Shown here: in pieces, positions 46,622 to 57,684 of the stretch | Layout of the letters: each line of letters begins with the position of its first letter | How positions within the stretch are numbered: the stretch's first letter is position 1 | Source: Pezicula radicicola | Lineage: Eukaryota; Ascomycota; Leotiomycetes; Helotiales; Dermateaceae | Assembly: GCA_003008705.1 (NCBI GenBank) | Contig: PDUO01000051.1 | Span: forward strand, 125,198-189,197 | Length of the DNA stretch: 64,000 bases | Direction of reading: 5' to 3' | Notes under the pieces: generated by a model | What the model was told of the DNA's origin: nothing | Databases searched by the model: none | Seen by the model: only the letters and a program-made list of their open reading frames with translations | Program-made: the position numbers and the translations under genes

Positions 46622-49171
46622 TTACAGGAAAGGATTGCTATTCAACCACGACATATCGCTTAGGTCAAATTGAAGGTTAGATACATCAAATAAGCCGGTA
46701 GCAGATGAGAAGTCTAGTGATGGGCCCTCGAGGTCCACGGTCATTTGACGTTGCGGAGGCGGAACCCAAGGTTGTGAACCCTGTGTTTCAGGCAGACTGA
46801 TATTGTCGATGGAGTCCGTTCGTGCGTGTAGATTCTGAGTAGGCACCGTGACGTCTGTGATTTCGATTTCCTCACATTCCTCCAGGCTCTGATTTTTGCT
46901 TTTTCTCTGGTAATAACTTCCGCTTTGAGGGGTTTGCTGCTGGGGTGGCAGTGCTTGCTGTTGTGGGTGGTGATGCAGGTTCTCTTGTAGGAGGTGCCCC
47001 TGATGGCGACGGGGTATTTGATCGAAAAGGGCGCTTAGTACGGCAACACATAACTTCGCCGGCTGGCCGAACGGTTCAAAGCGACGTAGAATACTGATCG
47101 CAGTATTGCAACCGTTCAAGATGGTCTGTTCAGTGATATCGGCCATGATCAACGGGTGCAGCCTTGCTGCCAGCAAAACGGTCCCAGCGGTATAAACGTA
47201 GAAGATGCAGTACCACCAAGCAGGTAGCAGACCTTCGATTTCTTCTTGATCTCGTCCCTCCATTATAGAACTGACAACACGGATGGTTTCTAAACCAGTC
47301 TTGACACATAGGCGGGAGTATTGGAAAGCAAGAGTCCAGCACATTGAACCATCGAGCGTTCTGTCGTGATCACCCGCTTGAGAGCAAAGCCGTGACAAGA
47401 CTGGTCGAAATAACAAGATTCGGACGTGGCAATATCTTAGCCACAGCACATTGCTCTGTCGGTGGTGAAAGGTTGTCTTGTCAACATCGGTGCGGTGTTG
47501 AAGATGAATTGGAAGGCAGCGGCTCCAGGTCAACAGCTTGTTGTCTATGTCCAATATATCTTTAGCAGCTTTAATCCCGAGACTACCAAAGTATATGGCG
47601 TACGGATCATCATCCGGTTGCTCTTGTGACGTTGGGCCGTAGAATGTGAGTAAAGTCTCACTCATGTACTCGTAGAGCTTCAAAGATTCGATTAAAAAAT
47701 GAAACTCTCGAGAACCTGAGTCGAGCCGGCATACTTTCGTGTAGCAGGTACAATTTGATTGGTCTTCATGCGCAATCGGTCGAGGAACCAAAGCAGCGGC
47801 TTGCGCAGTGATCATCGCAGGTCGACCGAAGGTCATTGAAACAGCTCTGTCCATGAGGACGCAACCATGCCAGACCTTCCTCAAAAGATTCCTTCGCTTT
47901 TCAGTTTGAGCTTGTGCACTTGTGGAAGGTAGGTCCAAGCCTAAGCTCTGTGCAACACGAATAGCGAAGCCCACAAGTATCCAGCATTGCTGTTGATTGC
48001 TAGTACTTTGTAAGTACTGCCCAAGAAGTAAGAAGCATTGGACCGTAAGTATAGACCGAGATTGAAAAAGATCAAGGTTAAAAAGGCTTCGAGCTCGTTC
48101 ATAGAAGACGTGAGCACTCGATGCTCGTTGTTCAGATCTTATCGATGGATCCAAGACACACGTTATACTGAATATCATATTGAGCAGGCACAAAAATGTT
48201 CGTCCATCGTCGACTGGCTCTCTCGTCCATAAGGTGTCATACCTAGAGCATATCTCGTCTCTGTCCAAGAATGGATAGAGGATGTCAACAAGGCTCCAGT
48301 AAGACTCTAGGAGTTGATCGGCTCTCTGTCGGGATGGGAGCACATAGTCAAATATTTGGCTCGACGTATTTTCGGCATTGTTATTGAACCCTAGCTGCTT
48401 AGGGGTGGTTCTATGCGGATGTGCTTGTTTCTGGTGATCAGAATCGATGCTCTGCCGGTTAATCAAACTCCTAATCTGGTTCATGAAGCTTGTTACACTA
48501 GAGTTTCCGAAGTCATTCGGAGAACTTGGGTGCTCTTCTTCCATAAATCCCATCATGGCGTTTGTGTCTTGAGCGAAACACTAACCGGGCTTAGCGAATG
48601 AGGCGTGGGTAAAGGGGTCGCATCATGACGGTCTTGCAAAACTGGACGTTGCCTTTCTCTTTCCAATTCCTCGATCCGACGTTGCAGTAATTCCAGCTGA
48701 TCTTTCGAAACCCCATTACGTCGGCCATTTCGAACGCTCCAGGTACAAGTTGCAGAACGCCTATCTTTCCTTCTACAAGGAGTGCACCCTATACCCAACA
48801 TTTTTTGGTTAGTGGTCGACTCTACCAATTGATTCCTGGTTCATGTGGCAAGGAGGCAGATTTGTGAGGAAGTGGTGTTCGTGTGAAGACGTACGTGGTA
48901 GATGTCCATCGCATTTAATTTTCTTGGCTCTGCACTCGTCGCAGGCGGCGGCAACTCTTTGACGCTTCTTCACCCTCTCATAACCAGCTTGGTTCTCATC
49001 TTCCACATCCACAGGAGATTCGGTTGGCAAGGTTTGCGGCACGAAGGTAGGATCCATGTGCAATACATAAGAAATGGAACGAGAGGAAGAGGAGGGTCTA
49101 AATTCCAGGCGTCGCTGGTACCCTGTCCCTTTTATCTGATAAACTTGGTGGGGTTGGCAGCTGCTCGACAT
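46622..49171 (-). CDS. Zn2Cys6 transcription factor with fungal_trans domain
   Basis: Exon 1 (49171-48897, or from the internal ATG at 49057) ends in KKRQRVAAACDECRAKKIKCDGHLP. A 108-bp intron (48789-48896) joins it to RCTPCRRKDRRSATCTW, completing the six-cysteine binuclear zinc cluster. A coiled-coil-like QLELLQRRIEELERERQR linker follows. The main frame (48556-46622) holds the middle homology domain: YPFLDRDEICSRY, LFQSRSILTVQCFLLLGQYLQ, QSLGLDL, KVWHGCVLMDRAVSMTFGRPAMI. It ends with an acidic tail (LSDMSWLNSNPFL). Between the linker (ending TQTP and a stop near 48553) and the main frame a one-base frame change is needed; I could not find an intron that solves it. It is either a frameshift mutation, an error or an unusual splice. 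A likely local regulator of the catabolic genes. Confidence 0.8.
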
Positions 49172-49261
49172 GTGGAGGGACTGCGGGGTACGAAATGCGC
49201 ACTCTGGCTAGCTCGCGGCATGCTGGAAGCGCCCTGAATTGTCGGTAAAATCCCACTTGGC

Positions 49262-49340
49262 GTCCACTATAACATTCTACTACTTCGACTACTTCCATTA
49301 CATCTATTACATCTACTACATCTACCACCTCTACTACTTA
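49262..49340. repeat. Imperfect trinucleotide repeat (CTA/CTT/CAT type)
   Basis: A series of CTACTT, CGACTACTTCC, ATTACATCT and ACTACATCTACC units, reading as acidic/hydrophobic V-D/E repeats on the minus strand. It sits about 100 bp upstream of the regulator's first ATG, in its promoter or leader. Confidence 0.75.
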
Positions 49341-49672
49341 ATATAAACTATAATAATAGTTAAAAAAAGAGATCGAAAGATAGATTAAAAATAGTATAAA
49401 ACACTTATATATATTAGATTTAAGTCTTTAAAAAAATAAAACTATAATTAGCGGTTAAGATTTAACTCTTTAATATATAAAATAATAAAATTGAAATTAA
49501 TTTTATTAATAAGCTAATAGATTTAATTCGTATATAAAAGACTTAAAAAAGGTAAACTTAAAAAGAGAATTTAGACTCTCTATTAAATAAAGATATACCT
49601 TTAGAAGTTAAAGAAGTATTACTTTATTACCTGATATAGTATAGATCAAGTGGTAGAATAGTCTTAGCTTTA

Positions 49673-49708
49673 CAGGGGGTGTTCCTTAATAACACACACC
49701 CCCTTGCA
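49673..49708. repeat. Short hairpin with GGGGGTGT/ACACCCCC arms
   Basis: ACAGGGGGTGTTCC and AACACACACCCCCTTG face each other across a short AT loop (TTAAT). It could be a fused pair of transposon ends or a structured site; no second copy was found in the window. Confidence 0.4.
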
Positions 49709-50829
49709 GACAATCTCTAAGCCCCGCAACGCCACCTCCCCGCAACAGCCCTCTCCAATGGCGCCTTGAACCACATTCTTGGAATCTCCTTCCTAAAACA
49801 TGGTCCCGAAATGGATTGAGTCCGATGAGACCCAAACAATTAGACTTTTTTTTTTGTGCACCTCTCCTAAGGCTCTCTAACAATACGGGACGCTAGCCAA
49901 TGAGAGAGAGCTTGGGAATTGCCAGGGTATAACTCTCCTCGCTTATGAAAGCTCTCATAAACTTGGACACAAGAGGTCACATTATTTAGAGCCTGGACTG
50001 AAGCATTAACTGCACTTCTGGTGCGAAAATATCAACGCTAGCCTCAACTAGCGCAGGTTCATATCAACCTACCTATTTTTACCAGTCTCAGTCCTTAGCA
50101 AAACCCTTCTAAGGGTCGACTTCTAGCATATTAACGCCGTTAACCCCGTCTCTCCTCCGACATTGCAGATTATCTCCGACTAGTTGCTCAAATCCCACGG
50201 GAAGGGGAAGGGATCCAGATTCGATTCACGGTCTACAAAAAGCGTCTTCGAATGTCTTAAATAATTCATCGACGGCTGATTGCTTCTCATTCCGTTTGAT
50301 CGGATGTAAGTGCTTTCGTCCTCTATCCTTCCGCGAATCAAACTTCCAATATGGTTCTATTAGCCAGGAAAGGATTTTTTTACTAAGGCCGCATTGATCA
50401 ACAAGATTATTCAGGAAGGACTTGTTCCGGGTACTGACTTAGTCGCCATGTGGTGAACCTCGGAATGTGATCCGAATAAGCCCCTTATGACATGCACTTA
50501 TTTTACTTTCCACGCTGTACACCGGCATTATCTTCCGAATCTTTATTCTAATCCGTGCAGAGACATCGTGTTTGTTATACAGAGAAAAATACGGAATCTT
50601 AATCATCGGATTTACAAATATTATATTAATTATAATTAAAAAATAATAATTAAATTTTTATTTATAAAGATTTATAATTTTATTAAAACATTCCTAAAAT
50701 TAAATCTTATACTTAATAAAATCAATTAATTATATGATTATAAACATACAAAAAGATCGCTCAGATTATTTGTTTTAGACGCCAAATATACTAAATGATC
50801 TAGCTTCTACCTACTTGCTACTCTTACCA

Positions 50830-50880
50830 GTGAACCGAATTACTCGGCATGTCCTATCCGTGAACCGAATTTACTCGGCA
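50830..50880. repeat. Two direct copies of GTGAACCGAAT(T)TACTCGGCA
   Basis: Copies at 50830-50849 and 50860-50880, 30 bp apart, with a related GAAACCGAGC near 50931. They lie about 320-370 bp upstream of the FAD monooxygenase start, where regulator-binding sites would be expected. Binding is only an inference. Confidence 0.5.
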
Positions 50881-51091
50881 AGAATTGTTCCAGACACCAA
50901 AGTACACTATATAATCCGGATTCCAATCCGGAAACCGAGCATACATTGATCTCTGTTCAAACTGGTGGAGGGACCTTACACCCGGCATGGCAGTGAATAA
51001 GGTTATGCGGGGAGCCCTCATTACCCCACACTGTTTGTTGAGTTATTGCTTGCTCATTGTGGAGGGACTTCTATCCCTACACACTGTGTTA

Positions 51092-51100
51092 CATATATAG
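51092..51100 (+). promoter_or_regulatory. TATA-like element of the FAD monooxygenase
   Basis: CATATATAG, 103 bp upstream of the ATG at 51203, a common spacing for fungal TATA boxes plus leader. Confidence 0.45.
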
Positions 51101-51202
51101 GGACGCAAGCGTCAGTTTATGATGAAAATCTACAGCAGCCTAGTTCAGCAATCCAGAACTTATTGACCAATCTCTTTTTCTGATTGAAAGACTTTTCGAA
51201 TC

Positions 51203-52402
51203 ATGACTCCAAAAATTGCGATCATCGGTGCGGGCCCAAGTGGTCTGACTTTGGCCCGTTGTCTCCACGTCAAAGGCATACCAAGCACGATTTTTGAACG
51301 GGACCCGTCTCCACATAGTCGATCAATTAGGGGTGGCAGCCTTGATGTACACCAGGGTACGGGTCAACTAGCTATTCGCTATGGGGAGCTTTGGGACGAA
51401 TTTATGAAGCATGCACGTTATGAATCACAGGATCTTATCCTCAGTGATAATACCGGAACCAAGTACATTGATATCAAGGGTGTCGACTTCGGCAGACCCG
51501 AGATCGACAGGCCTGCCTTGTGCAAGCTCCTATTGGACTCCATTCCACCGGATTACTTTCGATGGGGCTACAAATTGAAGTCTGTTGACGAAGACCGAAC
51601 CTTGAACTTTGAGGATGGGAAAGAACCCGAGCGCGGTTTCGACTTAATCGTTGGAGCCGACGGTGTGTGGTCAAAGGTTCGACCAGCCATTTGCTATATT
51701 GCACCTTTCTACGCTGGTCTTCAAGGCGCTGAAATGTGGCTAAGAAACGCTGACACCGACTTCCCCGAACTGTCAGCAATGGTGGGCGAGGGCGCGCATT
51801 TTTCTTCCGGCCTGGGAGACGGAAAATTCATGGCCATGCTAAGAGACGGCAGCCGCAACATCCAAGTATATGTCTGGATGCGCAAGCCTGAAACATGGGC
51901 TAAGGAGGTCGGATTCGACACTGCAGACGGGAACACCATAAAGGCAATTGCGCTCAAGGAGTTCGCACAATGGACCCCCCAATTCAGGCGCATGATTGCG
52001 GCATGCGGTGATCCTATCGCCCATCGGACGCTTTACATGATGCACGTTGGCACGCGCTGGCTTCCCAAATCTGGCATTACACTAATGGGTGATGCCGCTC
52101 ATGTCATGTCAGTGTTTGCTGGAGAGGGAGTGAATGCGGCAATGGTCGACGCCCTCAAGTTAGCACAAGCTATCGTTGCCAATTCTAGCGATGTCGACAA
52201 GGCCGTCGCGGAATACGAGCGCGAATTGTTCCCAAGGCAAGAGGCACATCAGCAGGCATCATGGGAGAGTTTGCAGACCCGATTTGAGCCTTCTGGAAAT
52301 GAAAAATTGCGACAACACTACGAACACTATATGGAGGCTGCGAAGAAGGGGGCGGACTATGACCAAGACACCTCGAAACCAAGTGCGCTTTGGAGAGATT
52401 AG
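51203..52402 (+). CDS. Class A FAD-dependent monooxygenase (salicylate-hydroxylase/TetX-like), 399 aa
   Basis: Single exon. MTPKIAIIGAGPSGLTLARCL is the N-terminal GxGxxG Rossmann motif, followed by FERD. RGGSLDVHQGTGQLA, the DG motif (DLIVGADGVWSKVR) and the GD motif (GITLMGDAAHVMSVFAGEGVNAAMVDALKLA) are all present, so both FAD and NAD(P)H handling are intact. Length 399 is typical of the small TetX/salicylate hydroxylase-like group. It hydroxylates an aromatic or polyketide substrate using NAD(P)H and O2 in the cytosol. It lies 5' of the AflX-like, DUF4243 and DUF1772 genes, suggesting a role in the same tailoring set; substrate unknown. No lesion. Confidence 0.9.
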   Translation: MTPKIAIIGAGPSGLTLARCLHVKGIPSTIFERDPSPHSRSIRGGSLDVHQGTGQLAIRYGELWDEFMKHARYESQDLILSDNTGTKYIDIKGVDFGRPEIDRPALCKLLLDSIPPDYFRWGYKLKSVDEDRTLNFEDGKEPERGFDLIVGADGVWSKVRPAICYIAPFYAGLQGAEMWLRNADTDFPELSAMVGEGAHFSSGLGDGKFMAMLRDGSRNIQVYVWMRKPETWAKEVGFDTADGNTIKAIALKEFAQWTPQFRRMIAACGDPIAHRTLYMMHVGTRWLPKSGITLMGDAAHVMSVFAGEGVNAAMVDALKLAQAIVANSSDVDKAVAEYERELFPRQEAHQQASWESLQTRFEPSGNEKLRQHYEHYMEAAKKGADYDQDTSKPSALWRD

Positions 52403-53232
52403 GTCACTCTGTGATACGGAAAATGTCAGACATAGAAAATCTAGTTTCTTGAGTAAGGTAATATTTGGCTTACTGTCGTAGAGAGTTATTAGCTTTATTC
52501 TATTCTAGAAATCTCTAATATTCTCTCCTTACAATTCTACTATACGTAGATTGTCTTTGTTCCTTGTTGTCTTTCGTCCTTATAGTTATTTGTATCAAAT
52601 AGATATCTCCTAGTATAAAACCTTATATAGTGTTTAATATTGTATTTAATAACTAATACTAGTAAACGTCAATTAACTAACTTTAATATATCTAACTCTC
52701 TCTAGAGTGGCCCTAAGCCGAAACTACAAAGGATGTTACCAATTAGAGATAAAGTATGAGATGATCAGCTTTCGTCTGATTTTTAGTCCTCTAAGTTTAC
52801 TACCCAGCGACGCCATCAGAAGCCAAAGGGCTGTATTAGGCAATATCAGACACTATGATCACGCAGTATAGAACCCCACACCAAGAGTAAGAAACGTTAT
52901 ATCCGAGACAAAGCTCCCCCGTAGAACCGGGACAACTTAAGCATTGTGGGATGCTTAAATTCCAAGGTCCCACATTTCCCTCATCTTTGACCAGGGTCTG
53001 GAGCGGCATACCCCTCGTTGGGCCGAGTCTGACCGTATGGGTCAGGCAGGAGAAAGAAGAATACTGAACGATATTAGCGTGGTTAGGAGTGCTCCTACTA
53101 CGTTGAAGGACCTGCGTGTATAATCTCGTCAATCCTCTCTCTTTCAGGCTCTTCCTTTCTTGTGAAGCATATTCTTCTTCTTATACAAAGTATTGAACGT
53201 AGTCTTCTCATATTTCAGCATAAGCATTATCA
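52403..53232. other. Intergenic, no supportable gene
   Basis: A short inverted repeat (CTTAAGCAT...ATGCTTAAA, about 52936-52960) is present. No coding signal. Confidence 0.5.
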
Positions 53233-54033
53233 ATGGCTACCTCCGCCGACACCCGTACGATTGCCATCTTTGGAGCCACAGGGCACACTGGTCGTGTGAT
53301 TGTTCGCAATCTGCTCGCCCAGGCGGAGTCACGACCGTTGGTATTGCAGATATATGTTCGCGCCAAAGCAAAGCTCCTCGCCTTGTTCCCGGGCATCGAT
53401 ACCAAGCCGTACGTCCACATCTTCCAAGGCGCAATCACCGATATCGAGGTAGCCAAAAAGACGCTTTCGGGCGCTCGGATCATTGTCTGCACACTGGGTG
53501 AGAATGACAATATCCCTGGTGTCCGCGTCTTGCAGGATGGCTCGAACTCCATCATCGCCGCGCTGGAGGATCTAAAAGCCAGCCAGCAAGACTGGCAAAA
53601 GCCGCATGTGTACTATCTATCCTCATCGACCTGCAATGCCCGCTTCGCCGCTGACCGTCCGCTGTTTGTCCACTGGCTCATCAAGACCGCCTTCAGTCAC
53701 CCGTACGTGGACCTGGCCAAGGCACAGGCTCAATTGATCGAGAGCAAGTCGCTGCTCACCATCACCCTCATCCAGCCCCCGGTGTTGATCGAGGAGGAGG
53801 GGACTGGGTATGAGATTAGCACCGAGTCCGTCCGGCTGGCGGTCTCGTACGAGGACCTGGGCGCTGCCTTCTCGGAGATGGTTTTGGAGGATCGGTACCG
53901 AGAGCTGCCTGCCGTGGGGGTGTCCAGCAAGCTGGGCGACAGGCCTGCACGATACGCCCCTGAGATTTTCCGGAAGATCTTCTGGGGGATGTGGGCGCAC
54001 ATTAAGAGTCTCCTTTTTTACAAAGGCCCATAA
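53233..54033 (+). CDS. NAD(P)-binding oxidoreductase of the AflX/AvfA (NmrA-like) type, 266 aa
   Basis: Single exon. TIAIFGATGHTGRVIVRNLL is a GxxGxxG Rossmann start. Later IVCTLGENDNIPGVRVLQDG, VYYLSSSTCNARFA, LAKAQAQLIESKSLLTITLIQPPVL and VSYEDLGAAFSEMVLEDRY follow, in the layout of NAD(P)-binding proteins that accompany anthraquinone-type polyketide pathways. It lacks a YxxxK pair, as NmrA-like members do. It probably helps a redox or rearrangement step on a polyketide intermediate in the cytosol. The assignment to the AflX/AvfA subgroup is by overall pattern and by the neighbouring DUF4243 and DUF1772 genes. No lesion. Confidence 0.75.
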   Translation: MATSADTRTIAIFGATGHTGRVIVRNLLAQAESRPLVLQIYVRAKAKLLALFPGIDTKPYVHIFQGAITDIEVAKKTLSGARIIVCTLGENDNIPGVRVLQDGSNSIIAALEDLKASQQDWQKPHVYYLSSSTCNARFAADRPLFVHWLIKTAFSHPYVDLAKAQAQLIESKSLLTITLIQPPVLIEEEGTGYEISTESVRLAVSYEDLGAAFSEMVLEDRYRELPAVGVSSKLGDRPARYAPEIFRKIFWGMWAHIKSLLFYKGP

Positions 54034-55288
54034 GTTGTTTGAGTAGTTATGGAACGGGTTTGGCAACAGTCACTGAGTGGGTTTCATAAGTAGTCACCGT
54101 ATGGGATTGTACATAGTCACTTGATGGGATGAGTTGAATGTGTTGAATTGTTTTGGGGACAGGCACAGAAAGGGATATACTAATTGCGGTTGCAAATCAA
54201 AGTAAAGTGTAGTAATCGTCAGCTACTAGAGCGAGAGAGAGAGTTAGTCCGTCCCGGAGCCTCTCTACCGAATTTAGGGTGTATCGCTAGCATCATACGG
54301 TCTCGCTAAGGCAGGACGCCAAGCGATCGTAGACTAGGCATTATGCTAAACGACGCAAAGAGGCCCTCTCCCTTCAGAGCAGATGGGAGCAGCGCGGCGC
54401 GGCGGGCGTAGCGTTCGTTCCATAAGATTGGCAGCTTATGATGTAAGCTCCACGACGAGTAGTGCTAGTCTACTTTCGAGAATAGTAGCCTATGTTGTCT
54501 CGAAAGGGAACTTTGCGGGACGGCGGGACGGTGGGACGGTGGTCGCCAGCCAGTTGCAATGGGGAGTAAGTAAAGTCACGCGCTACGAGAGTGATAAAAT
54601 AATTATCCATGCAGTGAGCGGGGTGCAGTGGGCGGGGAAGGGTCTATTGAGAGCTACTGTACGTACGAAGGTATAGGTCGTAAGTAAGGTAAGTGGCGCT
54701 GGACGTGCAATCGCTGTTTAGTTTACATGGGAATCATTGGTCAGTTAGGTTGGCACGTCCAAATCCACAGTACTTTACTTCTGTGCTATACCTTCGTGCC
54801 TAGCATTTTGCATGTAGATCCTAGCGTCGAAGTTCAAGCTATCGGCGGGGCATATACAAAGGGTATAGAACGGATCTCAACTCTCTTCCCACGCTGCCGC
54901 TTTCTCCCCGTACTTTCAGCCCAAGCCAAATCTCATCAGATGTGGCTGGTTATCGTTGGTGGGGGTTCAGGGGGAGGAGAGGTGGAAGGTAAGGTATGGC
55001 GGGTTGGGGATTATCTGCGAATTTAGACATGTGTAACATGTTGTTTTACCCTATGAGCAACGATTCTTGCATTCAATCATAGCAGCTTTGGCAAATAAAT
55101 GAAGGGTTACAAGGTCAATGACAAAATGATGCAATACATTAGTCATATAAGAAGTCTAAATCACAAGAGTTTGAGGAAATAAATAATGGTCTACACAATC
55201 AGGAACGAAAATAATGCAATACATTGATCATATAGAGGCATAGTTTATAAATAGTATTTGGCCTTCATGTCTTTCAAAGCTTACTCCA
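54034..55288. other. Intergenic, no supportable gene
   Basis: Near 54065-54130 an AGTCAC motif recurs three times (AGTCACTGAGTGGG, AGTCACCGTATGGG, AGTCACTTGATGGG). The frames at 54383-54676 and 54727-55026 show no recognisable features. Confidence 0.5.
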
Positions 55289-56709
55289 TCAGTCTGGACA
55301 ATATCCATCGCGATTTGGGAGGAAACCCTCCACGCCAAGTCCGAAGCCCTCCCATCCCCTGAACTCAGTAAGAAACTTGATCGCTGCCTTCAAGTAGAAA
55401 TCATCCTTCTCCCCATACGTCTCCGCGAGGACCTTCGGCGCGCGCACCACCTTGAAGAAGTGCGAGTCCAACACCCATTTGTGAGACAACGCCGTCTCCA
55501 CGACCCAATTCCAATCGCGGCCCTCGGTCTTGACAGCTTCGATCCCCTCCATGCCAAAGTTGGGCCTCAGCTGCGCGATGTAGATCAGGATGGCGAACAG
55601 GGCGTACTGCCTCAGCAGCGCTACCCTCCGGTCCGCGGGGAACTCTGGCCAGATCAATCGGATGGCGTGGGCGACGGTCATGAGATGCACGTTGTAGAAG
55701 TCGTACGACTTCTCTGGGTCGCCGTCGCTGATGGCCAGTAGCACCGACACGTCGCACAGCTGCTCGAACTGCTGCACGGTGTCGAGCACATCCCAGGCGT
55801 TCCAGTGCTCCAGCACCGTGTTGAAGTGCTGCTGCAAGATGGGGCCGAAGTTCGTGATGCCGGGCTCGGTCAGGAGCCCGTCGAAGCGGGCGTCTTTTCG
55901 CACGCGCTCGATGACATCTACGAGGGACTGGGTCTTGTATGTCGAGTTGTCGGGCGAGGGATGGTCGATCAGGCCGTGGAGATCGAAGTACTCGGTGCAC
56001 CCCAGACTCAGGGCCTGCGCAGCAACTTCTTTGCTCTGAAACTCGTAGGCATATGCGAGATGGATAAAGGGATGGCCGACTGGTTCACCTATTAGCAATG
56101 TGTCTTCCGGCGACGGCATGGGATGTACGCACGTCCTCCTATGTAGCCATTGATGATCGGCTCCCCGGTTGCGTAGAGGTACACGTTCAGCACGCTCTTC
56201 CAGTCGTCGTTCTTTTCCTTGATCTCCTCGCTGAAGAAATCAACATACGCGACCGTGTACCTGCCAGGATGTGTAAGTAAAAGCTTCAAGGATGGGAGGG
56301 GATCCTGCTACGCACGGTTTCCGCGCGAGAAAATCCCTCCAGGTTTTCTTTGAGATCTTGTCTCCTCGGATGAAACCCTCCTCGATGTTTACGAGGGTCG
56401 ATACCTCGTTGTCATAACATTTCTGCAACAAATCGCTGCTGGCGCCGAGAGCGTATGCCGAGCCGAGTATCTATCACCGTGTAAGTGAGTACACAAGCAG
56501 TATTGGATAGTAAAGGAGTAGTGTACATGGGGAAGATGGCTATGTAAGATCAGCTTTGGCTCTCGGAGAGGGGCCACAGAGTCGTGTCCTTCTTTGAGCA
56601 GGCGTTTAAGCGTCTGGGTGCGTTCGTCGGACAGCGTAGCTACATCGTAGGTGGGCAAAGGTTTGAGCTCAGTATGCCCCGAGGGGCGCGGAAGGCGGAC
56701 TGTGGCCAT
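55289..56709 (-). CDS. DUF4243 oxidase, questin-oxidase/AflY-type, 421 aa
   Basis: Four exons (56709-56527, 56470-56316, 56260-56133, 56088-55289) join in phase across introns of 56, 55 and 44 bp to 421 residues, normal for the family. It starts MATVRLPRPSGHTELK. Typical blocks are HLPHILGSAYALGASSDLLQKCYD, DFLARKPYTVAYVDFFSEEIKE, GYIGGREPVGHPFIHLAYAYEFQSKEVAAQALSLGCTEY and HLMTVAHAIRLIWPEFP. It ends FLPNRDGYCPD. Members are proposed to carry out Baeyer-Villiger-type ring opening of anthraquinones such as questin, or matching steps in related pathways, without a classical flavin motif. A DUF1772 gene and an AflX-like gene flank it. Confidence 0.85.
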
Positions 56710-57684
56710 CTTCGATGGTTCACACTTTTTTCTTTTTTTCTTCTTTTTTTTTTAGGTAGATTTAATTGAATTTAATCTGATTTGGTTATGTGGTATTGTC
56801 CGTTCTAAAATGACCTAGGGGAGATGCAGGGTTATGTAGCCTGTCAATATTTAGAGCTGGTCGAGGGGCCTTTTCTGATAGAGTCTCCTGTGTTGATGAT
56901 GAGTATATAAGTTGATATTAATGGACCAGACTATTTTATTGGACGAGGATTCTGACTGAGCCCGGAACTTTTCCGGACCGAGAACCTTCTATTAAGTTGA
57001 TTTATTCTATGATCAAGCATATGGGGGGGAAACGTCACGTCCCGTACCCCGCCACCGGTCCCACCTCAGGGCGACTCAAAGGCCGCTCATTACCCCGGCC
57101 CTAGGTACAGCAAACAGTCAGTTAGCAGCACCAGCTCACTAAGTTCATACATGATACCCATGGTCAGCCTATCATCCGTCCATTGTCTGGGCCCTGCAAG
57201 TGCAAAGCCCCTCCACGAGTCCATGGCCATGCTACTTTTAGAGAGAGCTCCACCCACACGTACGGATACATATAGTCCTATGATTACGTGTCCATTACAA
57301 AGATGTCAATGGTTTAATCCTTACAAGGGAGGAGGGACAATGTGGAACGGGGGTCGAGAAGAGCCTAGACGTTCGAAAGGTTGTATATTGCTTAGATAGC
57401 CTTCAGTTATTTAACTAGTTACCATCTACATCCTCTCACTACGAAGTACTCACTTCACTTCCTTACTAACTCACTCACACGCCATTTACTCACTCACTCA
57501 CTTGCACTCCACGCTCTGCGCTCAGCATTTTGCTTCGGAATCGGCATCAGATCCTGCTCGTCCCTGTTCGCAATCAGCAGTAATCTTTCACATTAAGCAT
57601 CTCAGTCCTGCTCTTCCTTCTTCCGAACTCGGCAACTCGCACTGTAATTCATTCCAACAATCCGGTTCACCATCAGCTGTCATC
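56710..57684. other. Intergenic divergent promoter region
   Basis: Lies between the starts of the DUF4243 (-) and DUF1772 (+) genes. It has a T-rich tract just upstream of the former and CACTCACTCACTC-like CT-rich repeats (about 57466-57500) before the latter. No gene is supported. Confidence 0.5.

Larger units (their letters stand above)
49172..51202. other. Intergenic region with an AT-rich patch, microsatellite, hairpin and short repeats
   Basis: 49262-49340 is an imperfect CTA/CTT trinucleotide run. 49340-49640 and 50590-50740 are A/T-rich and RIP-like. 49673-49708 can fold as a hairpin. 50830-50880 holds a repeated GTGAACCGAAT..TACTCGGCA motif. No gene is supported. Confidence 0.55.

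Noticed and set aside
55401..56000. 199-aa R/H/P-rich minus-strand frame
   Set aside because: Out-of-frame shadow of the DUF4243 gene in GC-rich coding sequence.
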